Below, in pieces: positions 9,377 to 16,785 of a DNA stretch of 64,000 bases. Position 1 is the stretch's first letter. The number at the start of each line of letters is the position of its first letter. The DNA is from Dethiosulfovibrio peptidovorans DSM 11002. Lineage in GTDB: Bacteria > Synergistota > Synergistia > Synergistales > Dethiosulfovibrionaceae. The DNA is taken from NCBI RefSeq assembly GCF_000172975.1, contig NZ_ABTR02000001.1, forward strand, positions 560,001-624,000, in the 5' to 3' direction. The position numbers and the translations under genes were made by a program. The notes beneath the pieces are model-generated. The model saw only the letters and a program-made list of their open reading frames with translations, had not been told where the DNA came from and ran no database searches.

Positions 9377-9410
9377 AGGGTGGCCTCTCCATAATCAGGA
9401 GGGCCACCCT
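9377..9410 (-). terminator. Hairpin terminator after the zinc metallopeptidase gene
   Basis: Perfect 9-bp inverted repeat AGGGTGGCC / GGCCACCCT with a 16-nt loop, followed on the minus strand by TTTAT. It lies between the stop of the metallopeptidase gene and the chosen GTG start of the DUF6391-like gene. The T-run is short, so it may only partly stop transcription. Confidence 0.55.
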
Positions 9411-9462
9411 ATCTTAGTATAGCCTCTACCGGCTGAAAAGCCTTTTCTGTCCGACCGGAGGG

Positions 9463-10158
9463 TTAATCGTCCCCGCCAAACATATTTCTCAAGACCAAAA
9501 GCCGGATCAGCTGAGCCGCGGCCATCACCGTGGCCGAAACGTATGTCAGTGCGGCTGCGTTGAGCACCTTTCTGGCACCTACCAACTCGTCGGAAGCCAG
9601 CATTCCCGTTCCGTCCAGGACCTTAAGGGCCCTCGAACTGGCGTCCAGCTCGACCGGCAAGGTAACCAGATGAAAAACCAACACTCCCAGAAACAGCACT
9701 ATTCCCACGTTCATCAGGGTCTGACCTCTGAAGAGAAGTCCTATGAAAAACAACGGAAATGCGGCCATGGATCCGATGTTGACGACCGGAACTATGGCGT
9801 TTCTGAACTGAAGAGGCATATAGCCTTCCTGGTGCTGTATGGCATGGCCTACCTCATGGGCGGCGACGCCGATAGCCGCTATGCTGGTGCTTCCGTATAC
9901 CGAGTCGGACAGGCTAAGGCTTCTGCTTCCGGGATCGTAATGATCCGTCAGGTTGCCCGCAATAGGACGGACCGGAACATCGGACAGGCCGAACTGCATC
10001 AGTAGGGCTCTGGCGACGTCCGAACCGGTAACTCCCCTACGGGAAGCCACATGGCTGTACTGAGCGAAGGTGGACTTGACCCTGGCCTGAGCCCAAAAAG
10101 CGAGCAGAAGAGCCGGCAAAAGCAAGACCATCGTAGGATCGAAAAAGAAGGGGAACAT
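9463..10158 (-). CDS. Membrane zinc metallopeptidase (YugP-like)
   Basis: 231-aa integral membrane protein of the Zn_peptidase_2 (YugP) family. The zinc motif HEVGHAIQHQEGY (residues ~101-113) supplies two His ligands and the catalytic Glu. The N-terminal helix (residues ~7-24), helices around 125-170 and a last helix near 205-225 embed it in the membrane. The start has GGAGGTGAGG just upstream. Substrates for the family are not established. It stands as its own transcription unit with a hairpin terminator downstream. Confidence 0.9.
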   Translation of the reverse strand: MFPFFFDPTMVLLLPALLLAFWAQARVKSTFAQYSHVASRRGVTGSDVARALLMQFGLSDVPVRPIAGNLTDHYDPGSRSLSLSDSVYGSTSIAAIGVAAHEVGHAIQHQEGYMPLQFRNAIVPVVNIGSMAAFPLFFIGLLFRGQTLMNVGIVLFLGVLVFHLVTLPVELDASSRALKVLDGTGMLASDELVGARKVLNAAALTYVSATVMAAAQLIRLLVLRNMFGGDD

Positions 10159-10278
10159 GTCCTCACCTCCAGAGGGGTCTTATTTTCTTCGACGATGATA
10201 CCCTCGGAGAGTCTCCCGGGGCAACAGTATTTTTACATATCCAGAGCAAAAGGTCAAATTACATCAGACGAATCTGGG

Positions 10279-11421
10279 CTATTTCTTTCCGTAAAATGCG
10301 GCTATGGTGGAAACCACCCACTCCTGCTCCTCCTCGGTGATCTCCGGGAATATGGGAAGAGCTATTGTCTGCTCGGTCAAGCTCTCGGATACGGGAAAAT
10401 CTCCCTTATCATAGCCCAGGAAGCTGAAACACCTCTGCATATGCAAAGACAGAGGATAATAGACTCTGGCGGTGATGCCCTCCGAACCCAGATGCTCGAG
10501 AAGGCGGTCTCTGTCCCTTATCACCTTGGGGACATACTGGTGGTAGATATGGTAGTTGCCCTCGTCTTCGACGGGAGGGGTGACTATCCCCAGAAGATCG
10601 TGCTCCGCGAAGAGGACCCTATACCTGTCGGCCGCTATGCGGCGCTCCTCGTTCCAGCTGTCCAGATGACGAAGTTTAACCCTCAACACAGCTGCCTGGA
10701 TAGCGTCCAACCGGCTGTTCATCCCGACCTCGTCGTGGAAATAGGTCGTACCGGCTCCGTGAACCCTGAGCTTGGCGATCCTGTCCGCCATCTCCTGGTT
10801 CCTGGAGACGACCATGCCACCGTCTCCATAGCCTCCCAGGTTTTTGGTAGGGAAAAAGGAGAAACAGCCGAGAACCCCGGAAGCACCTGCTCTGACGGGA
10901 GTTTCGTCGATGGATCTCCAGGAACCGAAGGCCTGGGCGCAATCCTCCACTACCGCCACGTTTCTGACCTCGAGCTCTTTCGAGAGCTCCTCCATGTGGA
11001 CCATCTGGCCGAAAAGGTGGACCGGAATAAAGGCCTTGGTCTTATCGGTGACCTTAGACAATACGGTCTCTGCCGTAACGTTATAGCTGTCGGGATCCAC
11101 GTCGGCAAACACCGGAGTACCCCCTAAGCGGGTTATGCAGCTTGCCGTGGCGAAGAAAGAATAAGGGGTGGTAATGACTTCGTCTCCCGGCTTGAGATCC
11201 AAGGCCTTAAGGGCAAGCACCAGAGCGTCGCTGCCGGAGGCGCAGCCGATAGCCCTCGGGACCTCCAGATATCTCTCCACGTCGGACTCTAAACCGGATA
11301 CCTGGGGTCCCATTATGAAGTACTGGCTCTCCAGCACCTCCTTGACGGCCTGATCGATTTCATCCTTGATACGAGCGTAACCTCTTTTAAGATCCAAGGT
11401 GGGAAGCTTTCTATCTTTCAC
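10279..11421 (-). CDS. DegT/DnrJ/EryC1/StrS-family sugar aminotransferase
   Basis: 380-aa PLP enzyme of the sugar-nucleotide aminotransferase family (type fold I), usually acting on UDP- or dTDP-keto sugars for glycan synthesis. The PLP lysine is in FSFFPTKNLGGYGDGG; ASGSDALVLALKAL forms the cofactor phosphate cup, and VVEDCAQAFG carries the Asp that pairs with the PLP nitrogen. The GTG start at 11421 has TTGGAGG 8 nt upstream; a longer reading to 11457 lacks one. No glycan gene is adjacent, so the sugar product cannot be named. A second member of this family, ArnB, is at 55-56 kb. Confidence 0.9.
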   Translation of the reverse strand: MKDRKLPTLDLKRGYARIKDEIDQAVKEVLESQYFIMGPQVSGLESDVERYLEVPRAIGCASGSDALVLALKALDLKPGDEVITTPYSFFATASCITRLGGTPVFADVDPDSYNVTAETVLSKVTDKTKAFIPVHLFGQMVHMEELSKELEVRNVAVVEDCAQAFGSWRSIDETPVRAGASGVLGCFSFFPTKNLGGYGDGGMVVSRNQEMADRIAKLRVHGAGTTYFHDEVGMNSRLDAIQAAVLRVKLRHLDSWNEERRIAADRYRVLFAEHDLLGIVTPPVEDEGNYHIYHQYVPKVIRDRDRLLEHLGSEGITARVYYPLSLHMQRCFSFLGYDKGDFPVSESLTEQTIALPIFPEITEEEQEWVVSTIAAFYGKK

Positions 11422-11515
11422 AGTAAAATCCTCCAATTCGGTGTGGTCTAAACTCAAGGTTTCTATATCTTTTTCCCCTCAAGACGGCCCATTTTCTCAT
11501 GGCACGGTGTTTTTG

Positions 11516-11548
11516 ACAAAAAAGAGACGGGGCAAGCCCCGTCTCTTT
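11516..11548 (-). terminator. Rho-independent terminator after the GntR-family gene
   Basis: Perfect 13-bp stem AAAGAGACGGGGC / GCCCCGTCTCTTT with a 2-nt loop, followed by a run of T on the minus strand. It closes the GntR-family gene just upstream of the DegT aminotransferase gene. Confidence 0.88.
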
Positions 11549-11555
11549 CGAATTA

Positions 11556-12215
11556 TCAGTCGTCCGAGTCCGGGTTCTTAAGACAGGACATGGACCTCCT
11601 CAGATGAGCTCTCATAAGGGCTATCGAGGCCTCCCCGTCTCGATGGGACAGGGACTCCAATATGGATTTGTGTTCCTCCAACGTGGGGTTTTCATCCTGT
11701 TCGTAGAACGGATCGTAAAACACGACGTAGGCGTTAGTCCTGGCGAGTATGTTTCCCACGAACTCGGCCAAGACCTTGTTGGCCCCGGCATCGGCTATGG
11801 TACGATGAAACCATTCGTAAGCCTCCAGATAAGCCTCCAGATTTCTATCCTCAACGGCTCTGACCTCGTCCAGGACGAGCTCTTCCAGTCGTCTCAGATG
11901 ACGATCTCCTATCCTTTCAGCTGCCATGGCGATGGAAAGACACTCCAGTTTTTCCCTCACTATGAATGTGTCCTCCATCTCCTTTATAGTAGGAGATGCC
12001 AGACGGGCCCCGCTGTTGGGGATTATGTTGACCAGCCCTTCGCTGGAAAGACGCCTCAGCGCTTCTCGAACAGGAGTCCGACTCACCCCCATCTGAACCG
12101 CTATATTTACCTCAGGAAGCCTCTGTCCAGGCTTGAGCTGCTTGGTGACTATCTTGTGTCTCAACTCCTGATAAGCGTAGTCGGCAGAGGTAGTGTAAAG
12201 CCGAGGTTCCCTCAT
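11556..12215 (-). CDS. GntR-family (FadR/FCD type) transcriptional regulator
   Basis: 219-aa DNA-binding regulator. The N-terminal winged helix (residues ~8-72, with MGVSRTPVREALRRLSSEGLV as the recognition region) is followed by an all-helical FCD ligand domain (~82-210). In the FCD domain, His/Asp residues in EWFHRTIADAG and the H of RAHLRRS could hold a metal, as in other FCD proteins. FCD regulators usually sense small carboxylates. A perfect palindrome GATTGTACAATC 26 bp upstream of the start is a likely self-operator. It is closed by a strong terminator, so it appears monocistronic or joined to the 75-aa gene upstream. Confidence 0.93.
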   Translation of the reverse strand: MREPRLYTTSADYAYQELRHKIVTKQLKPGQRLPEVNIAVQMGVSRTPVREALRRLSSEGLVNIIPNSGARLASPTIKEMEDTFIVREKLECLSIAMAAERIGDRHLRRLEELVLDEVRAVEDRNLEAYLEAYEWFHRTIADAGANKVLAEFVGNILARTNAYVVFYDPFYEQDENPTLEEHKSILESLSHRDGEASIALMRAHLRRSMSCLKNPDSDD

Positions 12216-12241
12216 GTATTATCCCCCCGTTCGGTGTCACG

Positions 12242-12253
12242 GATTGTACAATC
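12242..12253. promoter_or_regulatory. Candidate operator of the adjacent GntR/FCD regulator
   Basis: Perfect 12-bp palindrome GATTGTACAATC, containing TTGTACAA, which fits the TnGTnnnACnA pattern known for FadR-subfamily GntR regulators. It lies 26-38 bp upstream of the regulator start, next to AT-rich sequence with minus-strand -10-like TATTAT. Autoregulation is inferred from position and pattern. Confidence 0.5.
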
Positions 12254-12320
12254 GTTATAATAGTACCATGATATCGGGATAATACACAATGGAGCCGGCT
12301 AGATCGTGTACCAACTGATA

Positions 12321-12548
12321 TCACCCTATGAATTCTCTATCGTAGGGTTTTCCCAAAACTACAGGTCCACTGTCCTTGGACTTGAAGGAAAATGCCAGGC
12401 AACCTATGACTAAAAGATAGGGGAAAACCACCGCCAAGTCGTAAGGGAAAGAAAAACCGTAGACCTGTATCGAACGCTGAAGGGCGTGAGCCATGCAGAA
12501 GAGAAGGACCCCTCCGGCCACTCCCACGGAGAAAATCAAGGTCGACAT
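12321..12548 (-). CDS. Small two-helix membrane protein
   Basis: 75-aa protein with two predicted membrane helices (residues ~4-22 and ~37-54) and a short polar tail ending near PYDREFIG. I do not recognise the family. Codon use (C/G-rich third positions) looks like real coding sequence. The start is uncertain: ATG 12548 has no close ribosome site. The good GGGAGG lies 23 nt upstream and points to a different ATG at 12565 in another frame, whose product looks unlike a protein. Small membrane subunits of transporters have this shape, but no partner is adjacent. It lies upstream of the GntR gene on the same strand. Confidence 0.5.
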   Translation of the reverse strand: MSTLIFSVGVAGGVLLFCMAHALQRSIQVYGFSFPYDLAVVFPYLLVIGCLAFSFKSKDSGPVVLGKPYDREFIG

Positions 12549-12716
12549 CTGCGACGAAATCCATAAGGCTACCTCCCTTTAGGGAATATGATATCATAGT
12601 GGCTCGCTGCGACAAAAACACCTTACCCACAGGGAACTTCTAAGAAATAACGGCCGATACGACTTAACGGGGAACTTGCACTCTTAGAAATTACACCACA
12701 GTTAGGAGGAACTGTA

Positions 12717-12917
12717 TTGCGTATAATCGTTCTCCTGCTATCCATAGCCACAATCGTGCTGTATGGTTACGCCTTAGCCGGCATGGGAGGTTTTCTGATC
12801 GGAAAAGGACGGCTGGACTACATAATATGGGGGCTTACCGGAGGAACCGGAACGGCTGTAGCCGCTCTATGGATCTGGAAAAGATCCCTCCACCTTTACT
12901 TCAAGGACGAAAGTTGA
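12717..12917 (+). CDS. Small two-helix membrane protein
   Basis: 66-aa protein with helix 1 at residues ~2-25, a Gly-rich turn (LAGMGGFLIGKGRLDY) and helix 2 at ~36-53, then a charged tail. Family not recognised. The TTG start at 12717 is supported by TTAGGAGG with 7-nt spacing. It points toward the MocR gene and overlaps that gene's 3' end by 22 bp on the opposite strand. Confidence 0.6.
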   Translation: MRIIVLLLSIATIVLYGYALAGMGGFLIGKGRLDYIIWGLTGGTGTAVAALWIWKRSLHLYFKDES

Positions 12918-14260
12918 CCTCTCCAGGCATCGGCTAGGACCTTCACAGCTTCAGGGATATCGTTCAAGGAGATATCGCTCACTGAGAGACGGACGGCCTC
13001 CACTACCTCGCTAGTCAAGGAAAAGCTACCTCCGGAGGCGACATCGACCCCCCTGTCCGAGGCCAACATAGCCGATCTTCCCCCACTGAGACCGGGCGTC
13101 TTCAACCACAGGTAGATACCTCCCTGAGGTCTTGAAAAGCTATCTAGCCCCGAACCGACGAGATACGTGCAGAGAGACCTCATCCTACAGGCCATCTCGA
13201 GCCTGGCCCTTTCCAGAGCCTCCTCCAGACCGCCGGAAACGATGAACCTCTCCAAAACGTGCTGGACCAAAGACGAAGCCGGGCCGCCTTTTTCCGCGAG
13301 AGAACGAAGAAAATGACCTCTTATATCCCCTGGAACCAGGGAATAACCCAGACGTATTCCGGGGAAAAGGGCCTGGCTAAAGGACCCCAGGTATACCAAC
13401 CTTTTCCCGTCGTCCATCGCCCTTAGGGCGGGAACGCTTGAATCACCGTAACGAAGCTCGCCGTAGGCGTCGTCCTCCACTATCCACATTCCCTTTCTAT
13501 GGGACAGAGCTAGAACCTGCTCCCTGATGGATCCGTCCATGGTATGCCCTGTGGGGTTGGAAAAACTGGGGACCAGATATAGAGCCGTATGGGCAGAACG
13601 GCTCTCCATGTCCTCCCGAGGATCCCCTGGCCGGGAAAAGGGAACGACGGAAAGCCCCTCAGCCATGGCTAGGGTCCAGGCATCGGGATAGTTCAGCCCG
13701 TCCATAAGGATCTCCGATACTCCAGCGGATTTCAGAGCCCCGAAGGAAACGGCCAAGCCCTGACGGCCACCGGAGGTGACCGTCACATCCTGCCAATCCG
13801 CCGGGATCCCTCTGGAAGCGGCGTGGACTACCAAAGCTCTACGGAGCTCGTCTATGCCAGCCGTAGGATTTTCCCTAAGAACGTCCCCTCCCCTTCTGTA
13901 GAGGACCGACTTGGCGATCTTGGCCAATTCCTCCGACGGAATGAGAGAACGAGACGGCAGCTCCCCGGCCAAAGACCACTTGTTACACGAACGATTCCGA
14001 ACCTTCTCCCTTTCCCCTACGATACCGGCGATGTAAGCCCCGCTTCGTCCCCTTTGGACTATCAATCCCCGATCCTCCAGACGACGGAAGGCCTCCATCA
14101 CCGTCATTCGACTGACGCCCAGGCTTTTGGCAAAACCTCTGCTTCCCGGCAGTCTCTCCCCCGGAGAAAAAGCACCGCTTTTTATCATCTTCTCGAGATG
14201 ATCGGACATCTGGCGATATAGGGGAATGGTCGAGCTCTTTTTTAGCGGTATCTCTATCAT
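12896..14260 (-). CDS. MocR-type regulator (GntR winged helix fused to aminotransferase fold)
   Basis: 454-aa regulator. The N-terminal GntR winged helix (residues ~8-75, FAKSLGVSRMTVMEAFRRLEDRG) is linked to a fold-I aminotransferase domain (~115-450) that uses PLP as effector. The PLP lysine position of this family falls in LGSFSQALFPGIRLGY, where the usual SFSK is SFSQ, so the Schiff-base lysine seems to be replaced by Gln. That would prevent the covalent internal aldimine and is worth noting. PLP-site residues ASGR-like TSGGRQGLAVSFGAL and EDDAYGELRYG remain. Divergently transcribed from the HAD gene, a possible target. Confidence 0.88.
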   Translation of the reverse strand: MIEIPLKKSSTIPLYRQMSDHLEKMIKSGAFSPGERLPGSRGFAKSLGVSRMTVMEAFRRLEDRGLIVQRGRSGAYIAGIVGEREKVRNRSCNKWSLAGELPSRSLIPSEELAKIAKSVLYRRGGDVLRENPTAGIDELRRALVVHAASRGIPADWQDVTVTSGGRQGLAVSFGALKSAGVSEILMDGLNYPDAWTLAMAEGLSVVPFSRPGDPREDMESRSAHTALYLVPSFSNPTGHTMDGSIREQVLALSHRKGMWIVEDDAYGELRYGDSSVPALRAMDDGKRLVYLGSFSQALFPGIRLGYSLVPGDIRGHFLRSLAEKGGPASSLVQHVLERFIVSGGLEEALERARLEMACRMRSLCTYLVGSGLDSFSRPQGGIYLWLKTPGLSGGRSAMLASDRGVDVASGGSFSLTSEVVEAVRLSVSDISLNDIPEAVKVLADAWRGQLSSLK

Positions 14261-14300
14261 GGCGAAGACCTCTCTTGATTCTAAAAGGTGTATTTGACCC

Positions 14301-14329
14301 TTGCCACCTCGGTTCGATAGCCTTAAAAT
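14301..14329 (+). promoter_or_regulatory. Sigma-70-type promoter for the HAD phosphatase gene
   Basis: TTGCCA (14301-14306), 17-bp spacer, TAAAAT (14324-14329); five of six matches in each hexamer. The predicted start of transcription is about 25 bp before the ATG. It lies in the divergent region shared with the MocR gene. Confidence 0.65.
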
Positions 14330-14362
14330 GGGTAGTCATTCTCTATATCTTGGAGGTTTTTC

Positions 14363-15205
14363 ATGTCCATTCTATCACCGCTAAAGGCTGATTGCATCAT
14401 ATTTGATGTAGACGGAGTTTTAATGAACACCGGCAAATCCTTTCCTAAGGTCATAAAGTATGCGATACCCAGAATATGGGAGGGGCTTCTCGGAAGAAAG
14501 ATCGACGTCAACCCCTTCTCTCAACGTCATTTCGAGACGTCCAAACAGTTCTCGCTGCTGAACGACGATTACGACATCTGTTGGGGTCTCGTCTCTCTGG
14601 CGGCGTCCAAGGGGAAGGAGAGCCTGGAGGAGAGCTTTCCCTCTCCCTGGGAGTGGGAGGAAACGATGAAAAAGATAGAGTCCTCCGGCCTTACCTTGGT
14701 AGCATGGATGGAGGAAAACCTGGATTCGACCGCTCCATACGACGAGACCAGGAGATGCTGCGAGGAGCTTTACTTCGGATCGGACAAGACCAGGGAGCTT
14801 CTAGGCAGGGAACCGAAAAACCAGGATGACTGCGGCTTCTGGCTGGAGGAGACTCCCATGATAAAGCGTCACTGGAAGAAGATCCCTCTTCCTGTGGGCA
14901 TATATACCGGAAGGTCAAGAAAGGAACTGAGCCTGGCTCTGGAGGCTATGGGCTGGGAGGACCTCCCGAGAGACATGGCCATATGCTCCGACGACGGCAT
15001 AAAAAAACCCTCTCCGGAGGGATTGGACCTGCTCTGCAGGAGGCTGGACAAAAGATGGCCCCTTTTCTTCGGCGATACCGCCAGCGACAGAGCTTCCCTA
15101 AGAGCCCTCGGAAGAGGTGACTTCATGGCGATAGGGAATATGTTGAAGGACGTCGAGTTCCGCTTCTCCAACGTGGAGGACGCCATAAGGGCTCTTGGGT
15201 TGTAA
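14363..15205 (+). CDS. HAD-superfamily hydrolase
   Basis: 280-aa haloacid-dehalogenase-fold phosphatase. Motif I FDVDGVLMNTG carries the nucleophile Asp and the acid/base Asp. Motif II is in GIYTGRSRKEL (Thr), motif III is the Lys of IKKPSPEG, and motif IV is FFGDTASDRAS. A long helical cap (residues ~25-165) lies between motifs I and II. The substrate cannot be read from sequence. Start ATG follows TTGGAGG with good spacing. Flanked by a clear promoter and a strong terminator, so it is a single-gene unit. Confidence 0.88.
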   Translation: MSILSPLKADCIIFDVDGVLMNTGKSFPKVIKYAIPRIWEGLLGRKIDVNPFSQRHFETSKQFSLLNDDYDICWGLVSLAASKGKESLEESFPSPWEWEETMKKIESSGLTLVAWMEENLDSTAPYDETRRCCEELYFGSDKTRELLGREPKNQDDCGFWLEETPMIKRHWKKIPLPVGIYTGRSRKELSLALEAMGWEDLPRDMAICSDDGIKKPSPEGLDLLCRRLDKRWPLFFGDTASDRASLRALGRGDFMAIGNMLKDVEFRFSNVEDAIRALGL

Positions 15206-15212
15206 GGCAGAA

Positions 15213-15257
15213 AACGGGAGACCGAGGCGTAAAACCGGTCTCCCGTTAAATTCTTTT
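15213..15257 (+). terminator. Terminator between the HAD gene and the acyl-CoA synthetase-like gene
   Basis: Perfect 12-bp stem AACGGGAGACCG / CGGTCTCCCGTT with an 11-nt loop, followed on the plus strand by AAATTCTTTTT. The opposite strand also has flanking A/T, so it can serve both convergent genes. Confidence 0.85.
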
Positions 15258-15267
15258 TCATCGTCCT

Positions 15268-16785
15268 TTATCTCGATCCTCGATTCAAGTTATCTCGTAG
15301 GACCCTTCTCAGCACCTTTCCCAGGCTGTTCCTGGGAAAATCCTCCACCGTCTCTATTTTTCGAGGAACCTTGTAATGGGGAAGGTGTCCCTTGCAGTAA
15401 GAGATCAGTTCCGCCGAAGTCACAGAGGCACTGGGATCCAATATCACGTAGCCACAGGGAATTTGACCGCTGAATGAGTTCTCCTTGCCGACTACGACAG
15501 CCTCTTTTACTCCAGGATAAGAGGAAAGCACCGCCTCGACCTCCTGAGGGTGAACGTTAAACCCTCCCACAATTATCATATCCCCTGCTCTGTCCATGAT
15601 ACTGACGTATCCGTCGCCGTCTATGGACACCACGTCCCCCGTGTTGAACCAACCGTCCACGAACTTCTCCGCCGACACCTCGGGATTCCTGAAATATCGG
15701 GAGACCACCGAGGGACCTTTGACCCAGAGGACACCCTCTTCTCCATCCTCCTTGACCTCTCCGTCCAAGCCTCGGATCTGCCACTCCAGACCGTCCAGAA
15801 TGGGACCGACCGTGCCTAGCTTACGGGTCTGGTAAGAGGGATTTACCGCCAATATAGGTGAACATTCGGTCAAGCCGTACCCTTCCAGGACCGGCACCCC
15901 GAAAACCTTCTCTATTCGGGAATCGAGATCCACGGAAAAACGATCGCCTCCGCTTATGACAAGACGAACCGAGGAAAATCTCATTCCCATCCTCAAGCTG
16001 GCGGCAACCATGAATCTCAACATGGTTGGCACCGCGACTATCGCGGTGACTCCGGAGGCCTCTATGGCCCTCAAGGTCCTATCGACCGGCATGAACGAAG
16101 GGAGAATCGCCTGACGAAAATGAAAAAGCAGAGGTAGAATTCCACTCACGATAAACCCCAGTGTATGAAAGTTTGGAAGGACGTTGAGAAAGACCTCGTC
16201 GTCCGAGATCTCCGACACCTGCTTCAGGGCCTGATCCATATCGCTTAGGACGTTCTCGTGAGAGACAGGAACGACCTTCGGACGTCCGGTCGTTCCGGAC
16301 GTGGAGAAAAGCAATGCGATATGGTCCTCCGAAATTGAGGTATCGACACCTCGAAAGCCATTAAGGGGAGCGTCCAAAGACATGGAGATGACCGGGACGG
16401 GACTTTCCGATAGAGAGGTAAAAGATCCCTCCAGAGGGGCTCCCACTACGACAGCACAGGGATCGACCGCATCGATAGAGGACAGGACAGCCTCCGGGCC
16501 TGCCTGGGGATTGCCCGGAACCACCGTACCACCGAGACGCCAACATGCTATAGACAAAGCAAGCAGGGCGGGACAGTTGGGCATAAGGACCATGAGCCTG
16601 TCACCCCTTCGAAAGCCACCGCCGTACAGGACCATTTTGGAATCTTCGGCCATATCGAACAGCATCCCAGCGGTCATCCATTCACCGTTCCACCACAAAA
16701 TAGGATCGCCGTCCCTCCAGACCTCGGACACCCTGTCTTCTATACGAAAAGGCTCCTCCATCATCGTCCCACCTGCCTTATCCAT
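15268..16785 (-). CDS. AMP-forming acyl-CoA synthetase-like enzyme
   Basis: 505-aa ANL-superfamily enzyme that activates a carboxylate as an acyl-adenylate, then usually passes it to CoA. Motifs seen: phosphate-binding LFSTSGTTGRPKVVPVSH, YGLTECSP, hinge region WFNTGDVVSIDGDGYVSIMDRAGD, and the C-terminal catalytic Lys in PRNSLGKVLRR. The acyl substrate is unknown. It overlaps the upstream CobB/CbiA-like gene, so the two are surely co-expressed. The start is ATG 16785 (GAGGTGATC upstream) or ATG 16764, which overlaps the upstream stop as ATGA. Confidence 0.88.
   Translation of the reverse strand: MDKAGGTMMEEPFRIEDRVSEVWRDGDPILWWNGEWMTAGMLFDMAEDSKMVLYGGGFRRGDRLMVLMPNCPALLALSIACWRLGGTVVPGNPQAGPEAVLSSIDAVDPCAVVVGAPLEGSFTSLSESPVPVISMSLDAPLNGFRGVDTSISEDHIALLFSTSGTTGRPKVVPVSHENVLSDMDQALKQVSEISDDEVFLNVLPNFHTLGFIVSGILPLLFHFRQAILPSFMPVDRTLRAIEASGVTAIVAVPTMLRFMVAASLRMGMRFSSVRLVISGGDRFSVDLDSRIEKVFGVPVLEGYGLTECSPILAVNPSYQTRKLGTVGPILDGLEWQIRGLDGEVKEDGEEGVLWVKGPSVVSRYFRNPEVSAEKFVDGWFNTGDVVSIDGDGYVSIMDRAGDMIIVGGFNVHPQEVEAVLSSYPGVKEAVVVGKENSFSGQIPCGYVILDPSASVTSAELISYCKGHLPHYKVPRKIETVEDFPRNSLGKVLRRVLRDNLNRGSR

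Noticed and set aside
12337..12630. 97-codon frame overlapping the 75-aa membrane gene
   Set aside because: Composition is rich in Arg, Gly and Phe with no fold-like pattern, while the overlapping frame has two clear membrane helices and typical codon use. Only the ribosome site favours it.
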